Origin: Nitrospirillum amazonense
Lineage (GTDB): Bacteria > Pseudomonadota > Alphaproteobacteria > Azospirillales > Azospirillaceae
Reading direction: 5' to 3'
DNA: 64,000 nt
NCBI RefSeq assembly: GCF_007828035.1
Contig: NZ_VITV01000013.1
Span: 62,001-126,000, forward strand
Shown here: one piece after another, positions 40,384 to 47,970 of the stretch
How the letters are laid out: each line of letters opens with the position of its first letter
Numbering within the stretch: position 1 is the first letter of the stretch
Notes under the pieces: generated by a model
Told to the model about the DNA's origin: nothing
Databases searched by the model: none
Seen by the model: the letters and a program-made list of their open reading frames with translations, nothing else
Translations under genes and position numbers: made by a program

Positions 40384-40802
40384 GCCCTGATCCTTTGCAA
40401 TGCGTCCCCCGGCTTCAGCAAGGGCATTCCGAAGCGGTGGGCGGCTGGTAAGAAATCTCTCTGGTTGAACGAAATTAGCGCGTCGGCTCGTCCATTCACG
40501 GCGGCTTCCAACACGATTTCATCGCCGGGGTCACGCAATTGAGGACGCCAAAGAAACCACGGCTCAATCGGTTCAACCAATTCCACAAGCCGGTTAAGAA
40601 ACACCTCAATGTCTGCCACTGACAAGCCAGCCGCAAGAATATGTTCGGGACGTTAGCTCATCGCTTCGTATTCGATGAACAGCGGCACCGTGGCCAACAA
40701 CTGAACGATGCCATCGTCCGCCGCCAATGGCAGCGCGGAGGAGGCCCCCGAAGGACTGCGCAGGGCGGCCACGATGACATCGGTATCGAGAACAAGCCTC
40801 AT
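40380..40802 (-). pseudogene. PIN-domain toxin interrupted by an in-frame ochre stop
   Basis: The frame begins MRLVLDTDVIVAALRSPSG (first catalytic Asp) and runs to LFIEYEAMS. There a TAA at 40653-40655 interrupts it, and it resumes in the same frame as RPEHILAAGLSVADIEVFL and ends with DPGDEIVLEAAVNGRADALIS, which holds the C-terminal PIN acidic residues. Joined, the 140 residues match putative PIN-family toxin components. A single base change could explain the stop. A TTG-initiated C-terminal fragment (40625-40380) would lack the first catalytic Asp. Confidence 0.82.
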
Positions 40803-40879
40803 GTCGGAATTGATATCAGCCCGCGATATCACAATCCGCCCGGTCATGCCTTCAGTGGCGACTACATTTGTATCCCCGC

Positions 40880-41797
40880 CTAAATCGCCGCCGCGCGGTA
40901 GGCCATACCCTCCACCCCGTGCAGGAAGCCGTTGCTGAAGCGCCGGCCGGGGCAGAGGTCGCGCAGGCGGTCGCGGGCCGGGGCCATTGGAAGGATGCCG
41001 TCCAGCACCGCGCGGAACGTTTCCGCCACCGCCACCATGTCGCAATCCTGCGGTGACAGGCGGAAGCGGCTGACACCCAGGGCGCGCAGTCGGCCCAAAT
41101 CACCCAGCAGGTCCAGATAGCTGCCCGACAGGGTCTGCACCCCGTTCACCGTCAGGAAGGGGGCGCCGTCCAGGGTGTCCAGGTCCATGCCGTCGGGGTG
41201 CTTCTCGCACACGTAACGGCAGCCGTCCTTGTGCAGGCCATGGGCGCGGGCGTGGTAGCAGCGGGCGGAGATGGCCAGCGGCAGGCGGCCGAAGGCCTGC
41301 ACCTCAAGCTGGGTGCCCGTCGCCATGGCGGCCCCCGCCAACGCCCCGATGGCGTCGGCCGTCAGCTCCCCCGGCAGGCACATCCGCGTGGCGCCCTGGC
41401 GGGCCATCAGTTCCAGGGTGCTGGGGTTGTAGACGGCGACCATAGGGCCGATGGCGTGCGGCTGGCCGGCGCAGGCGGCCACGGCGGTCAGGTCGTTGGC
41501 CTCAACCAGGAAGTCGTCGCTAGCGGCCAGATCCATGACGCTCTGGCGCTCCCGTGCCTGCATGACCAGCGCCAGGCTGCCCAGCACCACTTCCTTGCCG
41601 CCCCGCCGCAGGCGTTCCGCCACCTCGGGGATATGGCTGTCGAAGAAAGGTGCGCGCTTGGAGCACACCACCTCACCCAGGACCACGGTGTCCACCGGCG
41701 CCTCATCGGCGACGCGGGCGTAAAAGTCGCGCCGCCGTGCAGCCGGCCAGTGGAAGTGCAAGGGGCCCAGGGTCAGCTTGGGATGTTCGAGGGTCAT
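40880..41797 (-). CDS. ubiV: UbiV, U32-family protein of oxygen-independent ubiquinone synthesis
   Basis: This 305-residue U32-fold protein has a Cys in EVVCSKRAPFF and the cluster ARCYHARAHGLHKDGCRYVC, giving the four Cys expected for the 4Fe-4S centre of UbiV. With UbiU it hydroxylates ubiquinone precursors without oxygen. The ATG at 41797 is preferred because GGAGG lies at the right distance; an ATG at 41803 directly abuts it. It is the last gene of ubiT-ubiU-ubiV, 15 bp after ubiU. Confidence 0.9.
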   Translation of the reverse strand: MTLEHPKLTLGPLHFHWPAARRRDFYARVADEAPVDTVVLGEVVCSKRAPFFDSHIPEVAERLRRGGKEVVLGSLALVMQARERQSVMDLAASDDFLVEANDLTAVAACAGQPHAIGPMVAVYNPSTLELMARQGATRMCLPGELTADAIGALAGAAMATGTQLEVQAFGRLPLAISARCYHARAHGLHKDGCRYVCEKHPDGMDLDTLDGAPFLTVNGVQTLSGSYLDLLGDLGRLRALGVSRFRLSPQDCDMVAVAETFRAVLDGILPMAPARDRLRDLCPGRRFSNGFLHGVEGMAYRAAAI

Positions 41798-41812
41798 GAT
41801 CATCCTCCCCGC

Positions 41813-42808
41813 TCAGCGCCAGCGCCGGTCGTAGGCGCCGGCGGTGGCGCGGCCGCCTTCCATCTCGCTGGCCAAATCCGGCACAGTGAAGCCGCCGGTC
41901 ACGGCCGCGTCGATGGCGCGGCGGAACTCACCCACCACACGGGCGACGTAGGCGCGGCCCCGCTGCCGCCCTTCGATCTTCAACGCCCGCACCCCGGCCC
42001 TGATCAGGCCGGGAATGTGCTCGGCGGCGTTCAGCGACGTCGGCTCCTCGAACAGATAGCCGGTGGTGGCGTTGGCGCGGAACCGGCCCTTGCACAGGGT
42101 GGGATAGCCGGCGGGCGCGCCCGCCGGGTGGCGGTCGATGGTGACATCCCCCAGCCGGGCGGTGACGTCGCCGCCGGGTTCGCGTCGAAACTGCACCGCG
42201 CCGGCGGGCGAACAGACGCCGTGGGTGTTGGGCGACTGGCCGGTAACGTAGCTGGACAGCTGGCAGCGCCCTTCCGCCATCACGCACATGCCGCCGAAGG
42301 CGAACACCTCCGTTTCCACCGGCGCCACCGCCGCCGTCAGTTCCGTCACCTCCGCCAGGGTCAGCACGCGGGGCAGCACCACGCGCTGCACGCCGAAGGT
42401 CTGGGCCAGATAGCGAATGGCCTCGGGCGTGGAGGCGGCGGCCTGGACCGACAGGTGCAGGCGCAGGGAGGGGTGCGTGGCCTGCGCATAGGCCAGTAGA
42501 CCCAGGTCGGCCAGGATGACCGCGTCGGCCCCGGCCTCGGCCGCGCTGTCCACGGCGCGGTGCCAAATGGCCTCCTCCCCCGCCCGGGGGAAGGTGTTGA
42601 TGGCGATGTAGAGCGACCGGCCGGCTCTGTGGGTGCGGGCGACGGCGGCGCGCATCTCCACCGGGCTGAAATTCAGGCCGGGGAAGTTGCGGGCGTTGGT
42701 GGCGTCGGCGAAACCGCAATAGACGGCATCGGCGCCAGCCTCCACGGCCGCGTCCAATGCCGCCGGCGTTCCGGCGGGGCAGACGAGGGAAAGGGAGGCG
42801 GTCGTCAT
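41813..42808 (-). CDS. ubiU: UbiU, U32-family protein of oxygen-independent ubiquinone synthesis
   Basis: This 331-residue U32 protein contains LSLVCPAGTPAALDAAVEAG, DAVYCGFADATNARNF, and the cluster GGMCVMAEGRCQLSSYVTG with CSPAG and a later Cys in PTLCKG, supplying 4Fe-4S ligands as in UbiU. It pairs with UbiV. ATG overlaps the ubiT stop (ATGA), so translation is coupled. The cluster points to respiration under low oxygen or nitrate. Confidence 0.92.
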   Translation of the reverse strand: MTTASLSLVCPAGTPAALDAAVEAGADAVYCGFADATNARNFPGLNFSPVEMRAAVARTHRAGRSLYIAINTFPRAGEEAIWHRAVDSAAEAGADAVILADLGLLAYAQATHPSLRLHLSVQAAASTPEAIRYLAQTFGVQRVVLPRVLTLAEVTELTAAVAPVETEVFAFGGMCVMAEGRCQLSSYVTGQSPNTHGVCSPAGAVQFRREPGGDVTARLGDVTIDRHPAGAPAGYPTLCKGRFRANATTGYLFEEPTSLNAAEHIPGLIRAGVRALKIEGRQRGRAYVARVVGEFRRAIDAAVTGGFTVPDLASEMEGGRATAGAYDRRWR

Positions 42809-43425
42809 GGCTGAACCTCCGCCACCGCCAGGGCGGCGGGCTGCCACGCGGCACGCGCCACCAGGTGCAGCAGGCCGTCGATATCGCCGTACCAACGCCG
42901 CGCCATCGTGAGAACGCGCCGGGGCAAGCGGGCGGCCAAATCGCGCTCCAGGGTGATGTCCGCGCCGTCCACGGCATTGCGCAGGACCAGCACCGCCTCC
43001 ATGTCGCCCTCGATCATCAGCTGCCGGCTGAAGAACAGGGAGTCGCCGTCGGCACGACCCTCCAGCAAGGCCAGCAGTGCCGCCAGGGGCGCCCGCAGCG
43101 TGGCAGCCGCCGGGGGCGGGGCGTCCCCATCGGCGATGGGCCACAGGCCGGGCCGCACGCCCGCCGGCCGCAGCAGGAAGCGCACCGGCAGGTCACTCGG
43201 ATCAACCAGGAAGGCCCGCTCCCCCAATACCGCCAAGCGCTGGAACAGTGCTTCATGGCGCCGTTGCAGGCGATCAAAGGCCATCTGTGACAGGCGCGCA
43301 GCCACGGGCCCGGCCAGCGGACGGCCCAAAAGCGGCAGGGGCGGCAGGACACGCGCCGCCAGCCCGGCCAGCAGCACGGGCGACAAGGGGGGCGGATCGG
43401 TCGGGTCGAGACTCACGGGAGGCAC
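42805..43425 (-). CDS. ubiT: UbiT, SCP2-domain protein
   Basis: This 206-residue protein has a sterol-carrier-protein-2 type lipid-binding domain: RFLLRPAGVRPGLWPIAD, LLALLEGRADGDSLFFSRQL and IEGDMEAVLVLRNAVDG. This architecture next to ubiU and ubiV identifies UbiT, which binds polyprenylated ubiquinone intermediates in the anaerobic pathway. It is the first gene of the operon; an FNR-like site is about 70 bp upstream. Confidence 0.9.
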   Translation of the reverse strand: MPPVSLDPTDPPPLSPVLLAGLAARVLPPLPLLGRPLAGPVAARLSQMAFDRLQRRHEALFQRLAVLGERAFLVDPSDLPVRFLLRPAGVRPGLWPIADGDAPPPAAATLRAPLAALLALLEGRADGDSLFFSRQLMIEGDMEAVLVLRNAVDGADITLERDLAARLPRRVLTMARRWYGDIDGLLHLVARAAWQPAALAVAEVQP

Positions 43426-43494
43426 ATCCAGTTAGGGCGGCGGCCAGTAGGCGGCTTGTCGCGTGACTGTGGGCGTCGCGGGCCAGGGATGTCG

Positions 43495-43508
43495 TTGACA
43501 TGGCACAA
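43495..43508 (-). promoter_or_regulatory. FNR/FixK-like site upstream of ubiTUV
   Basis: On the minus strand TTGTG-CCAT-GTCAA. The TTG-N8-CAA core of FNR/FixK boxes (TTGAT-N4-ATCAA) is kept; the inner positions are imperfect. It lies 70 bp before the ubiT ATG, a plausible activator position for an anaerobically used operon. It could also serve the divergent hydrolase gene. Confidence 0.4.
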
Positions 43509-43592
43509 TAATGAAAGGGCGCCGCCTTGAAACGGTGCCTTCCCGTGCCGATACAAGGGAAGGTTCTTGCCACGCAACGATGCGGACGCCGA

Positions 43593-44573
43593 ATGCCTGC
43601 GAATCCCTATTATGCCGGTCCTGTGACGGACCATTTCGACGGTGTCCGCTTCTTCAATCCCGGCCAAGCCCCGACCGACCGTAGCCTGGGGGAGATTCTG
43701 CGTTGGCGCTGGGGCGGGAAGCGGCCGGTGTGGCCGGCGGCAGTGGCGGGGCGGCAGGTGCGCCCGGCGGCGCGTGTGCATGGCCTGGCGATCACCATGA
43801 TCGGTCACGCCAGCGTGCTGATCCAGGTGGCGGGGCTGAACCTGCTGGTGGATCCGGTCTGGTCGGAACGGGTCAGCCCCTTTCAATGGCTGGGGCCGCG
43901 CCGCGTCAACCGCCCGGGTGTCGCCTTCGAAGACCTGCCGCCTATCGACGCGGTGCTATTGACCCACAACCATTACGACCATCTGGACGTGGGCACCCTG
44001 CGGCGGCTGTGGGCCACCCACCGTCCCCGCATCGTAGCCCCCCTGGGCAATGATCGTGTGGTGGCGCGCGAGGTGGGGCCACTGCCGGTGGAAACCGGCG
44101 ATTGGGGCGACACGGTCGCGCTGGGCCCTGCCGTCACCGCCCATTTCCATCCCGCCTACCACTGGTCGGCGCGCCGGCTGGGCGACCGGCGCATGGCGCT
44201 GTGGTGCGGCTTCGTGCTGCGCACGCCGGCGGGCCCGGTCTATGTGGCGGGCGACACCGGCTATGGCGACGGCGCCATCTTTCACCAGGTGAGACAGCAC
44301 CATGGCGAGCCCACCGTCGCCATCCTGCCCATCGGCGCCTACGCCCCCCGCTGGTTCATGAAGCAGCAGCACTGCGATCCGGCGGAGGCCGTGCGCATCC
44401 TGGCCGACTGCGGCGCCCGCCAGGGACTGGCGGTGCATTGGGGCACCTTTCCCCTGTCGGATGAGGAACGGCTGGCCCCGCCGCAGGAACTGGCCCAGGC
44501 GCTGGCACGCGAGGGCATCGCGGCTGACCGCTTCCGCGCCCTTGAACCGGGCGACAGCTGGACCAGTTTCTAA
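43593..44573 (+). CDS. Metallo-beta-lactamase-fold hydrolase, 326 aa
   Basis: The metal-binding motif LLTHNHYDHLD (HxHxDH), ITMIGHASVLIQVAGLNLLVDPVW, YVAGDTGYG and the late His in AVHWGTF are those of the NAPE-PLD/UlaG-like branch. The usual opening MPANPYYAGPVTDHFDGVRF begins at ATG 43593; an ATG at 43527 adds 22 residues. It probably hydrolyses a phospholipid-like or lactone substrate; none can be named. It is divergent from ubiTUV. Confidence 0.85.
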   Translation: MPANPYYAGPVTDHFDGVRFFNPGQAPTDRSLGEILRWRWGGKRPVWPAAVAGRQVRPAARVHGLAITMIGHASVLIQVAGLNLLVDPVWSERVSPFQWLGPRRVNRPGVAFEDLPPIDAVLLTHNHYDHLDVGTLRRLWATHRPRIVAPLGNDRVVAREVGPLPVETGDWGDTVALGPAVTAHFHPAYHWSARRLGDRRMALWCGFVLRTPAGPVYVAGDTGYGDGAIFHQVRQHHGEPTVAILPIGAYAPRWFMKQQHCDPAEAVRILADCGARQGLAVHWGTFPLSDEERLAPPQELAQALAREGIAADRFRALEPGDSWTSF

Positions 44574-44811
44574 CCGAGTTAGGGTTCACCGGTGGCGCCC
44601 GGCCGGCACATGGAAATTAATATTGGCTGATTGGCCGCTCCCGTGCTCATCAGCGCGCGGGAAACGACCTATTGTCGGCAAATGCTCGGGGCGAATGTGC
44701 CTTGCCTGCCACCGTCAAAGCGGGCACATTAGTGCTTGTGCAGTACTTTACCATGTTTCGAAATATTTCATCAGGCGATAACCCGCGCTGCGGGCAATTC
44801 GAGGGTCTGCA

Positions 44812-45552
44812 ATGGTTTCTTATTCCATTATTCTCCCCACAATTTATGGGGATCTGATCGTAAATCGCCACGATATTAACCAAACCAACGCCCTGCTGAA
44901 GACGGGGGCGGCTCACGACGCGGAAAAGATCGCCTTCGCGCAGAATATTCTTCGGCATGCGCCCAAGCCGGCCACCTTCCTGGATATTGGCGGCAATTTT
45001 GGTGTCTATGGCATCGGCTGCGCCCCTATCCTGGCGGACGGCGGCGGCCAGGTCCATATCTTCGAGGCGCAGAAGGTCCTGGCCTACATGATTTGCGGCT
45101 CCCTGGCCCTGAACAGCATCGAGAACGCCACCGTCCACCATGTCTGCGTCGGCGATACGGTGACCGAGGTCGAGATTCCTGGCTTCGACTATCATCGCGA
45201 AATGAACTTCGGCAGCGTCGAGTTCGGCAACGTCCAGCGCGAACGCCTGCACCAGGATCGCCAGCCCGCCCGCGAAATGGTGAAGCAGGTGAGGATCGAC
45301 GATTTCGGCTTCGACCATGTCCGCTTCATCAAGGTGGACGTGGAAGGCATGGAGATGAACGTTCTGAACGGGGCGCAGAAGACCATCGAAAAGTGCCGGC
45401 CCATCTGCCAGGTCGAATATCTGAAGTCCGACGTGGGGGCCATCCACCGGTTCTTCACCGAGCGGGGATACAAGCTGGCGCAGTGGAAAGAGGACGCGCT
45501 CTGCATCCCGGAGGAAGAGGCGGCCACCCTGCTGCCGCCGGAACTCCGCTAA
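44812..45552 (+). CDS. FkbM-family methyltransferase, 246 aa
   Basis: SAM-dependent Rossmann-fold methyltransferase: FLDIGGNFGVYGIGCA is the SAM-binding motif I, HIFEAQKVLAYM is motif II, and IKVDVEGMEMNVLNGA is the FkbM signature. FkbM-type enzymes O-methylate sugars or natural products; here a surface glycan is possible. The 238 bp upstream are AT-richer than average and hold no gene. It ends 30 bp before a very strong terminator. Confidence 0.9.
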   Translation: MVSYSIILPTIYGDLIVNRHDINQTNALLKTGAAHDAEKIAFAQNILRHAPKPATFLDIGGNFGVYGIGCAPILADGGGQVHIFEAQKVLAYMICGSLALNSIENATVHHVCVGDTVTEVEIPGFDYHREMNFGSVEFGNVQRERLHQDRQPAREMVKQVRIDDFGFDHVRFIKVDVEGMEMNVLNGAQKTIEKCRPICQVEYLKSDVGAIHRFFTERGYKLAQWKEDALCIPEEEAATLLPPELR

Positions 45553-45582
45553 GGAGTGGCCCCAACCGCATCACGGGGCTCA

Positions 45583-45630
45583 AAACAAAGAAGCCGGCCG
45601 GGGTCCCGATTCCGGCCGGCTTCTTTGTTT
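45583..45630. terminator. Bidirectional intrinsic terminator with 19-bp perfect stem
   Basis: AAACAAAGAAGCCGGCCGG at 45583-45601 pairs exactly with 45612-45630 around a 10-nt loop. The right arm ends CTTCTTTGTTTGTTTG, giving a T-tract for rightward transcripts; the A-rich left arm gives one for leftward transcripts. Confidence 0.9.
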
Positions 45631-45708
45631 GTTTGATAAAAGCGGTGACTGCGGCTGCGCGCCGATACGCGCTATAGCCAAGTCGCCGGATGATGATCTA
45701 GCCTTAGT

Positions 45709-45898
45709 GTGATTCCAGGCTCAGGTGGTGTCACCTGAGCCTGGAGTTACATGAAAAACCAGAGGCTTAGAGCCGATCGCGGAATCGCTTTGGAGCGTGA
45801 ACCTGCTCGTTGAACAAGCATTTAGAGCGGAGTGCATCTCAGGTTAAACGCACTCCGCTCTAGTGTGTTTCTGACGATTCTATTTAAGTCAGAAACAC
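45709..45898. repeat. Three consecutive palindromic stem-loops (REP-like block)
   Basis: Stem 1: 45709-45727 with 45732-45750, 19 pairs including two wobbles, loop GTGT. Stem 2: TAGAGCGGAGTGC at 45823-45835 with 45850-45862, perfect, 14-nt loop. Stem 3: GTGTTTCTGAC at 45865-45875 with 45888-45898, perfect, 12-nt loop. They fill the 421-bp gap (45553-45973) between convergent genes, with the terminator at 45583. Stems 2 and 3 and the GATTCTATTTAAGTCAGAAA segment look like dispersed extragenic palindromes common in Alphaproteobacteria. Confidence 0.8.
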
Positions 45899-45973
45899 CT
45901 TCGGTCGAAATCACCACAGCCAGCTCGGTATTGAGCGGTCCACTCCAGAGGCCCCGACGACGGATGCTCCGCT

Positions 45974-47953
45974 TCAGAAGTCCAGCGTGGGCGTCAGCAG
46001 CTTGACGTTGATCGCGGCCCAGACGAAGAAGACCAGCGACAGAGCCACCAGCACCGCCCAGGCGGTGGCCCAGGGCCGGCGGCCGCCCCGGGTGGCGATG
46101 TCGTAGGCGTTCCAGATGGCGGCCACCGTACCGGCGATGGTGGCCAGCAGCACCAGCTGCATCAGGCGCATCCAGATATCCAGCCGGCCGTCCAGGGCGT
46201 CCACGCCGTGGTTGATGACCGATAGCATGATCCCCCAGCCCAGGACGAAGACCAGGACCAGCCAGGCTGCGGCCCGCGTGGCGCGATGCAGGATCAGCGT
46301 CCGGCCGGTGATGCCGGGGTTGTAGCGGTAGCGGCGGCGCACCAGGGCGACGACGGGCCAGGACAGGGCGGTCAGGACCAGCACGCCCAGGGACACCGCC
46401 ATCACCGGCGTGATCCAGCCGGCGTTCAGCGAGCCCGGCGCCGGCACGAACTCGATGATGGGGGCGTAGGCACCGATGGAGAACATGACCACCTTGCCGT
46501 CCTTCACCACGGCCGCCAGGCGCTCCTTGCCTTCGGCGTCCTGCCACAGCCAGGGGCCGACCTCGCGCCAGCGCTTCGGTACCCGGGCGGCGTCCAGCAG
46601 GGCGGAGACGGTGATGGTGTCGTCATCGTTCGCCACGATCTGGGCCTCGCCCAGCAGGCTGAACAGGCGCATGAAGTTGGTCTCGGAGCCGCGGCTGCTG
46701 ACATAGTGCCCGGCCATGACCTGGGCATGCTCCTTGGCGGTGGGGGCCGTCGGCAGCGCCGGCTTGGCCTGCGGAAAATAGCGGTCCGTGAAGTCGACGA
46801 AGACATGCTCCCGCAGCACATGGGCCGCAGCTTCGCGCCCGGCGCTGTTGAAGGACATGTAGAGGCCGACGCCGTCGTCGATGAACAGGTGCAGGTCGGA
46901 ATGGAAGACGTCGGTGTCGCCGCCATGGCCCACGATGCGGTGGCCGTTGCGGTCCTCATGATAGAAGCCCAGCCCCATGGCGGGCAGGCCGGGGTAGGGG
47001 GTGTTGGCGTTGGCGTACATCTGCTCCGCCGTCGCCTTGTCCAGCAGCGGTCCACCGTGGGCCAGGTGCGCGATCATGAACTGCGCCATATCCGCCCCGG
47101 TGGCGGACAGGGCGCCCGCCGGTGACATGTCGATGATCTCGAACGGCTGCGGGTCTTTGGACGCCTGCTCATAACCCTTGGACATCCCTCCCGCCAGGTT
47201 GGCCGGCAGCGGCTGGACAAAGGTGGAGTGCTGCATGCCCAGGGGCGTGAAGATATGGTTCTGGATGTATTGGGCGAAGGGCTCGCCCGACACCCGCTCC
47301 ACGATATAGCCCGCCATCGAGGCGCCGTAGTTGGAATAGGCCGGGATTTGGCCCGGGGCGTAGATGCGCGTGGGCACCCAGCGCTTCATGGCCTCACCCA
47401 GCGGCTTGGCCAGCTTGGGGTCGGTCAGCAGCAGGTACTTGGCCGTCTCCTCGAACCCGGGGGTATGCGTCATGATGTGGCGCAGCGTGATGGGTTTGCC
47501 GAAGGCCGGCGGGATCTTGTAGTCCAGGTAGTCGTTCACATCCCGGTCCAGGTCCAGCTTGCCGGCCTGCACCTGCTGCATCACCGCCGTCCAGGTGAAC
47601 AGCTTGGAGATGGAGCCGGGGCGGAACAGGGTGCCGGCGGGGTCCACCGGCTTCTTCTCCTTCACGTCGGCATAGCCGAAGCCGCGCTGGGTCAGCACTT
47701 GGCCGTCCTTCACCACCACCACCACCGCGCCGGCGATGTCGCCGGTCTGCAGGGCGTAGGGCATGTAGCCGTCCAGCCAGGTGTCCACGTCCGCCTTGGT
47801 CAGCGTGGACGCGGGCACCGGGGTCGAGGTCGGCGCCTCGCTGGCCGCCGGCACCTGCGTCGGCGGGGTCGGCTTGAGGTCGGCGGGCGATTGCGCCGCG
47901 GCCGGCAAGGCCAGGGCGGTCATGAGAAGCGCTAAGAGGCGAACCTTCCACAT
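45974..47953 (-). CDS. Exported serine hydrolase (beta-lactamase / penicillin-binding fold) with membrane tail, 659 aa
   Basis: A signal peptide (MWKVRLLALLMTALALPAAAQ) precedes a class C beta-lactamase-like domain: SxxK in PGSISKLFTWT, the Tyr motif in YSNYGASMAGY, and HGGDTDVFHSDLHLFID. The last 170 residues carry about four hydrophobic helices, so the enzyme domain is tethered to the inner membrane and faces the periplasm. It likely acts on a D-amino-acid peptide or ester rather than giving drug resistance. It lies 17 bp downstream of the TonB-receptor gene on the same strand. Confidence 0.87.
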   Translation of the reverse strand: MWKVRLLALLMTALALPAAAQSPADLKPTPPTQVPAASEAPTSTPVPASTLTKADVDTWLDGYMPYALQTGDIAGAVVVVVKDGQVLTQRGFGYADVKEKKPVDPAGTLFRPGSISKLFTWTAVMQQVQAGKLDLDRDVNDYLDYKIPPAFGKPITLRHIMTHTPGFEETAKYLLLTDPKLAKPLGEAMKRWVPTRIYAPGQIPAYSNYGASMAGYIVERVSGEPFAQYIQNHIFTPLGMQHSTFVQPLPANLAGGMSKGYEQASKDPQPFEIIDMSPAGALSATGADMAQFMIAHLAHGGPLLDKATAEQMYANANTPYPGLPAMGLGFYHEDRNGHRIVGHGGDTDVFHSDLHLFIDDGVGLYMSFNSAGREAAAHVLREHVFVDFTDRYFPQAKPALPTAPTAKEHAQVMAGHYVSSRGSETNFMRLFSLLGEAQIVANDDDTITVSALLDAARVPKRWREVGPWLWQDAEGKERLAAVVKDGKVVMFSIGAYAPIIEFVPAPGSLNAGWITPVMAVSLGVLVLTALSWPVVALVRRRYRYNPGITGRTLILHRATRAAAWLVLVFVLGWGIMLSVINHGVDALDGRLDIWMRLMQLVLLATIAGTVAAIWNAYDIATRGGRRPWATAWAVLVALSLVFFVWAAINVKLLTPTLDF

Positions 47954-47970
47954 CGTGTTCTGTCCTTGCC

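Noticed and set aside
45974-47953. Antibiotic-resistance beta-lactamase
   Set aside because: The SxxK and Tyr motifs place it in the broad serine-hydrolase/PBP group, but the membrane-helix tail and link to a TonB receptor do not fit a dedicated resistance enzyme.
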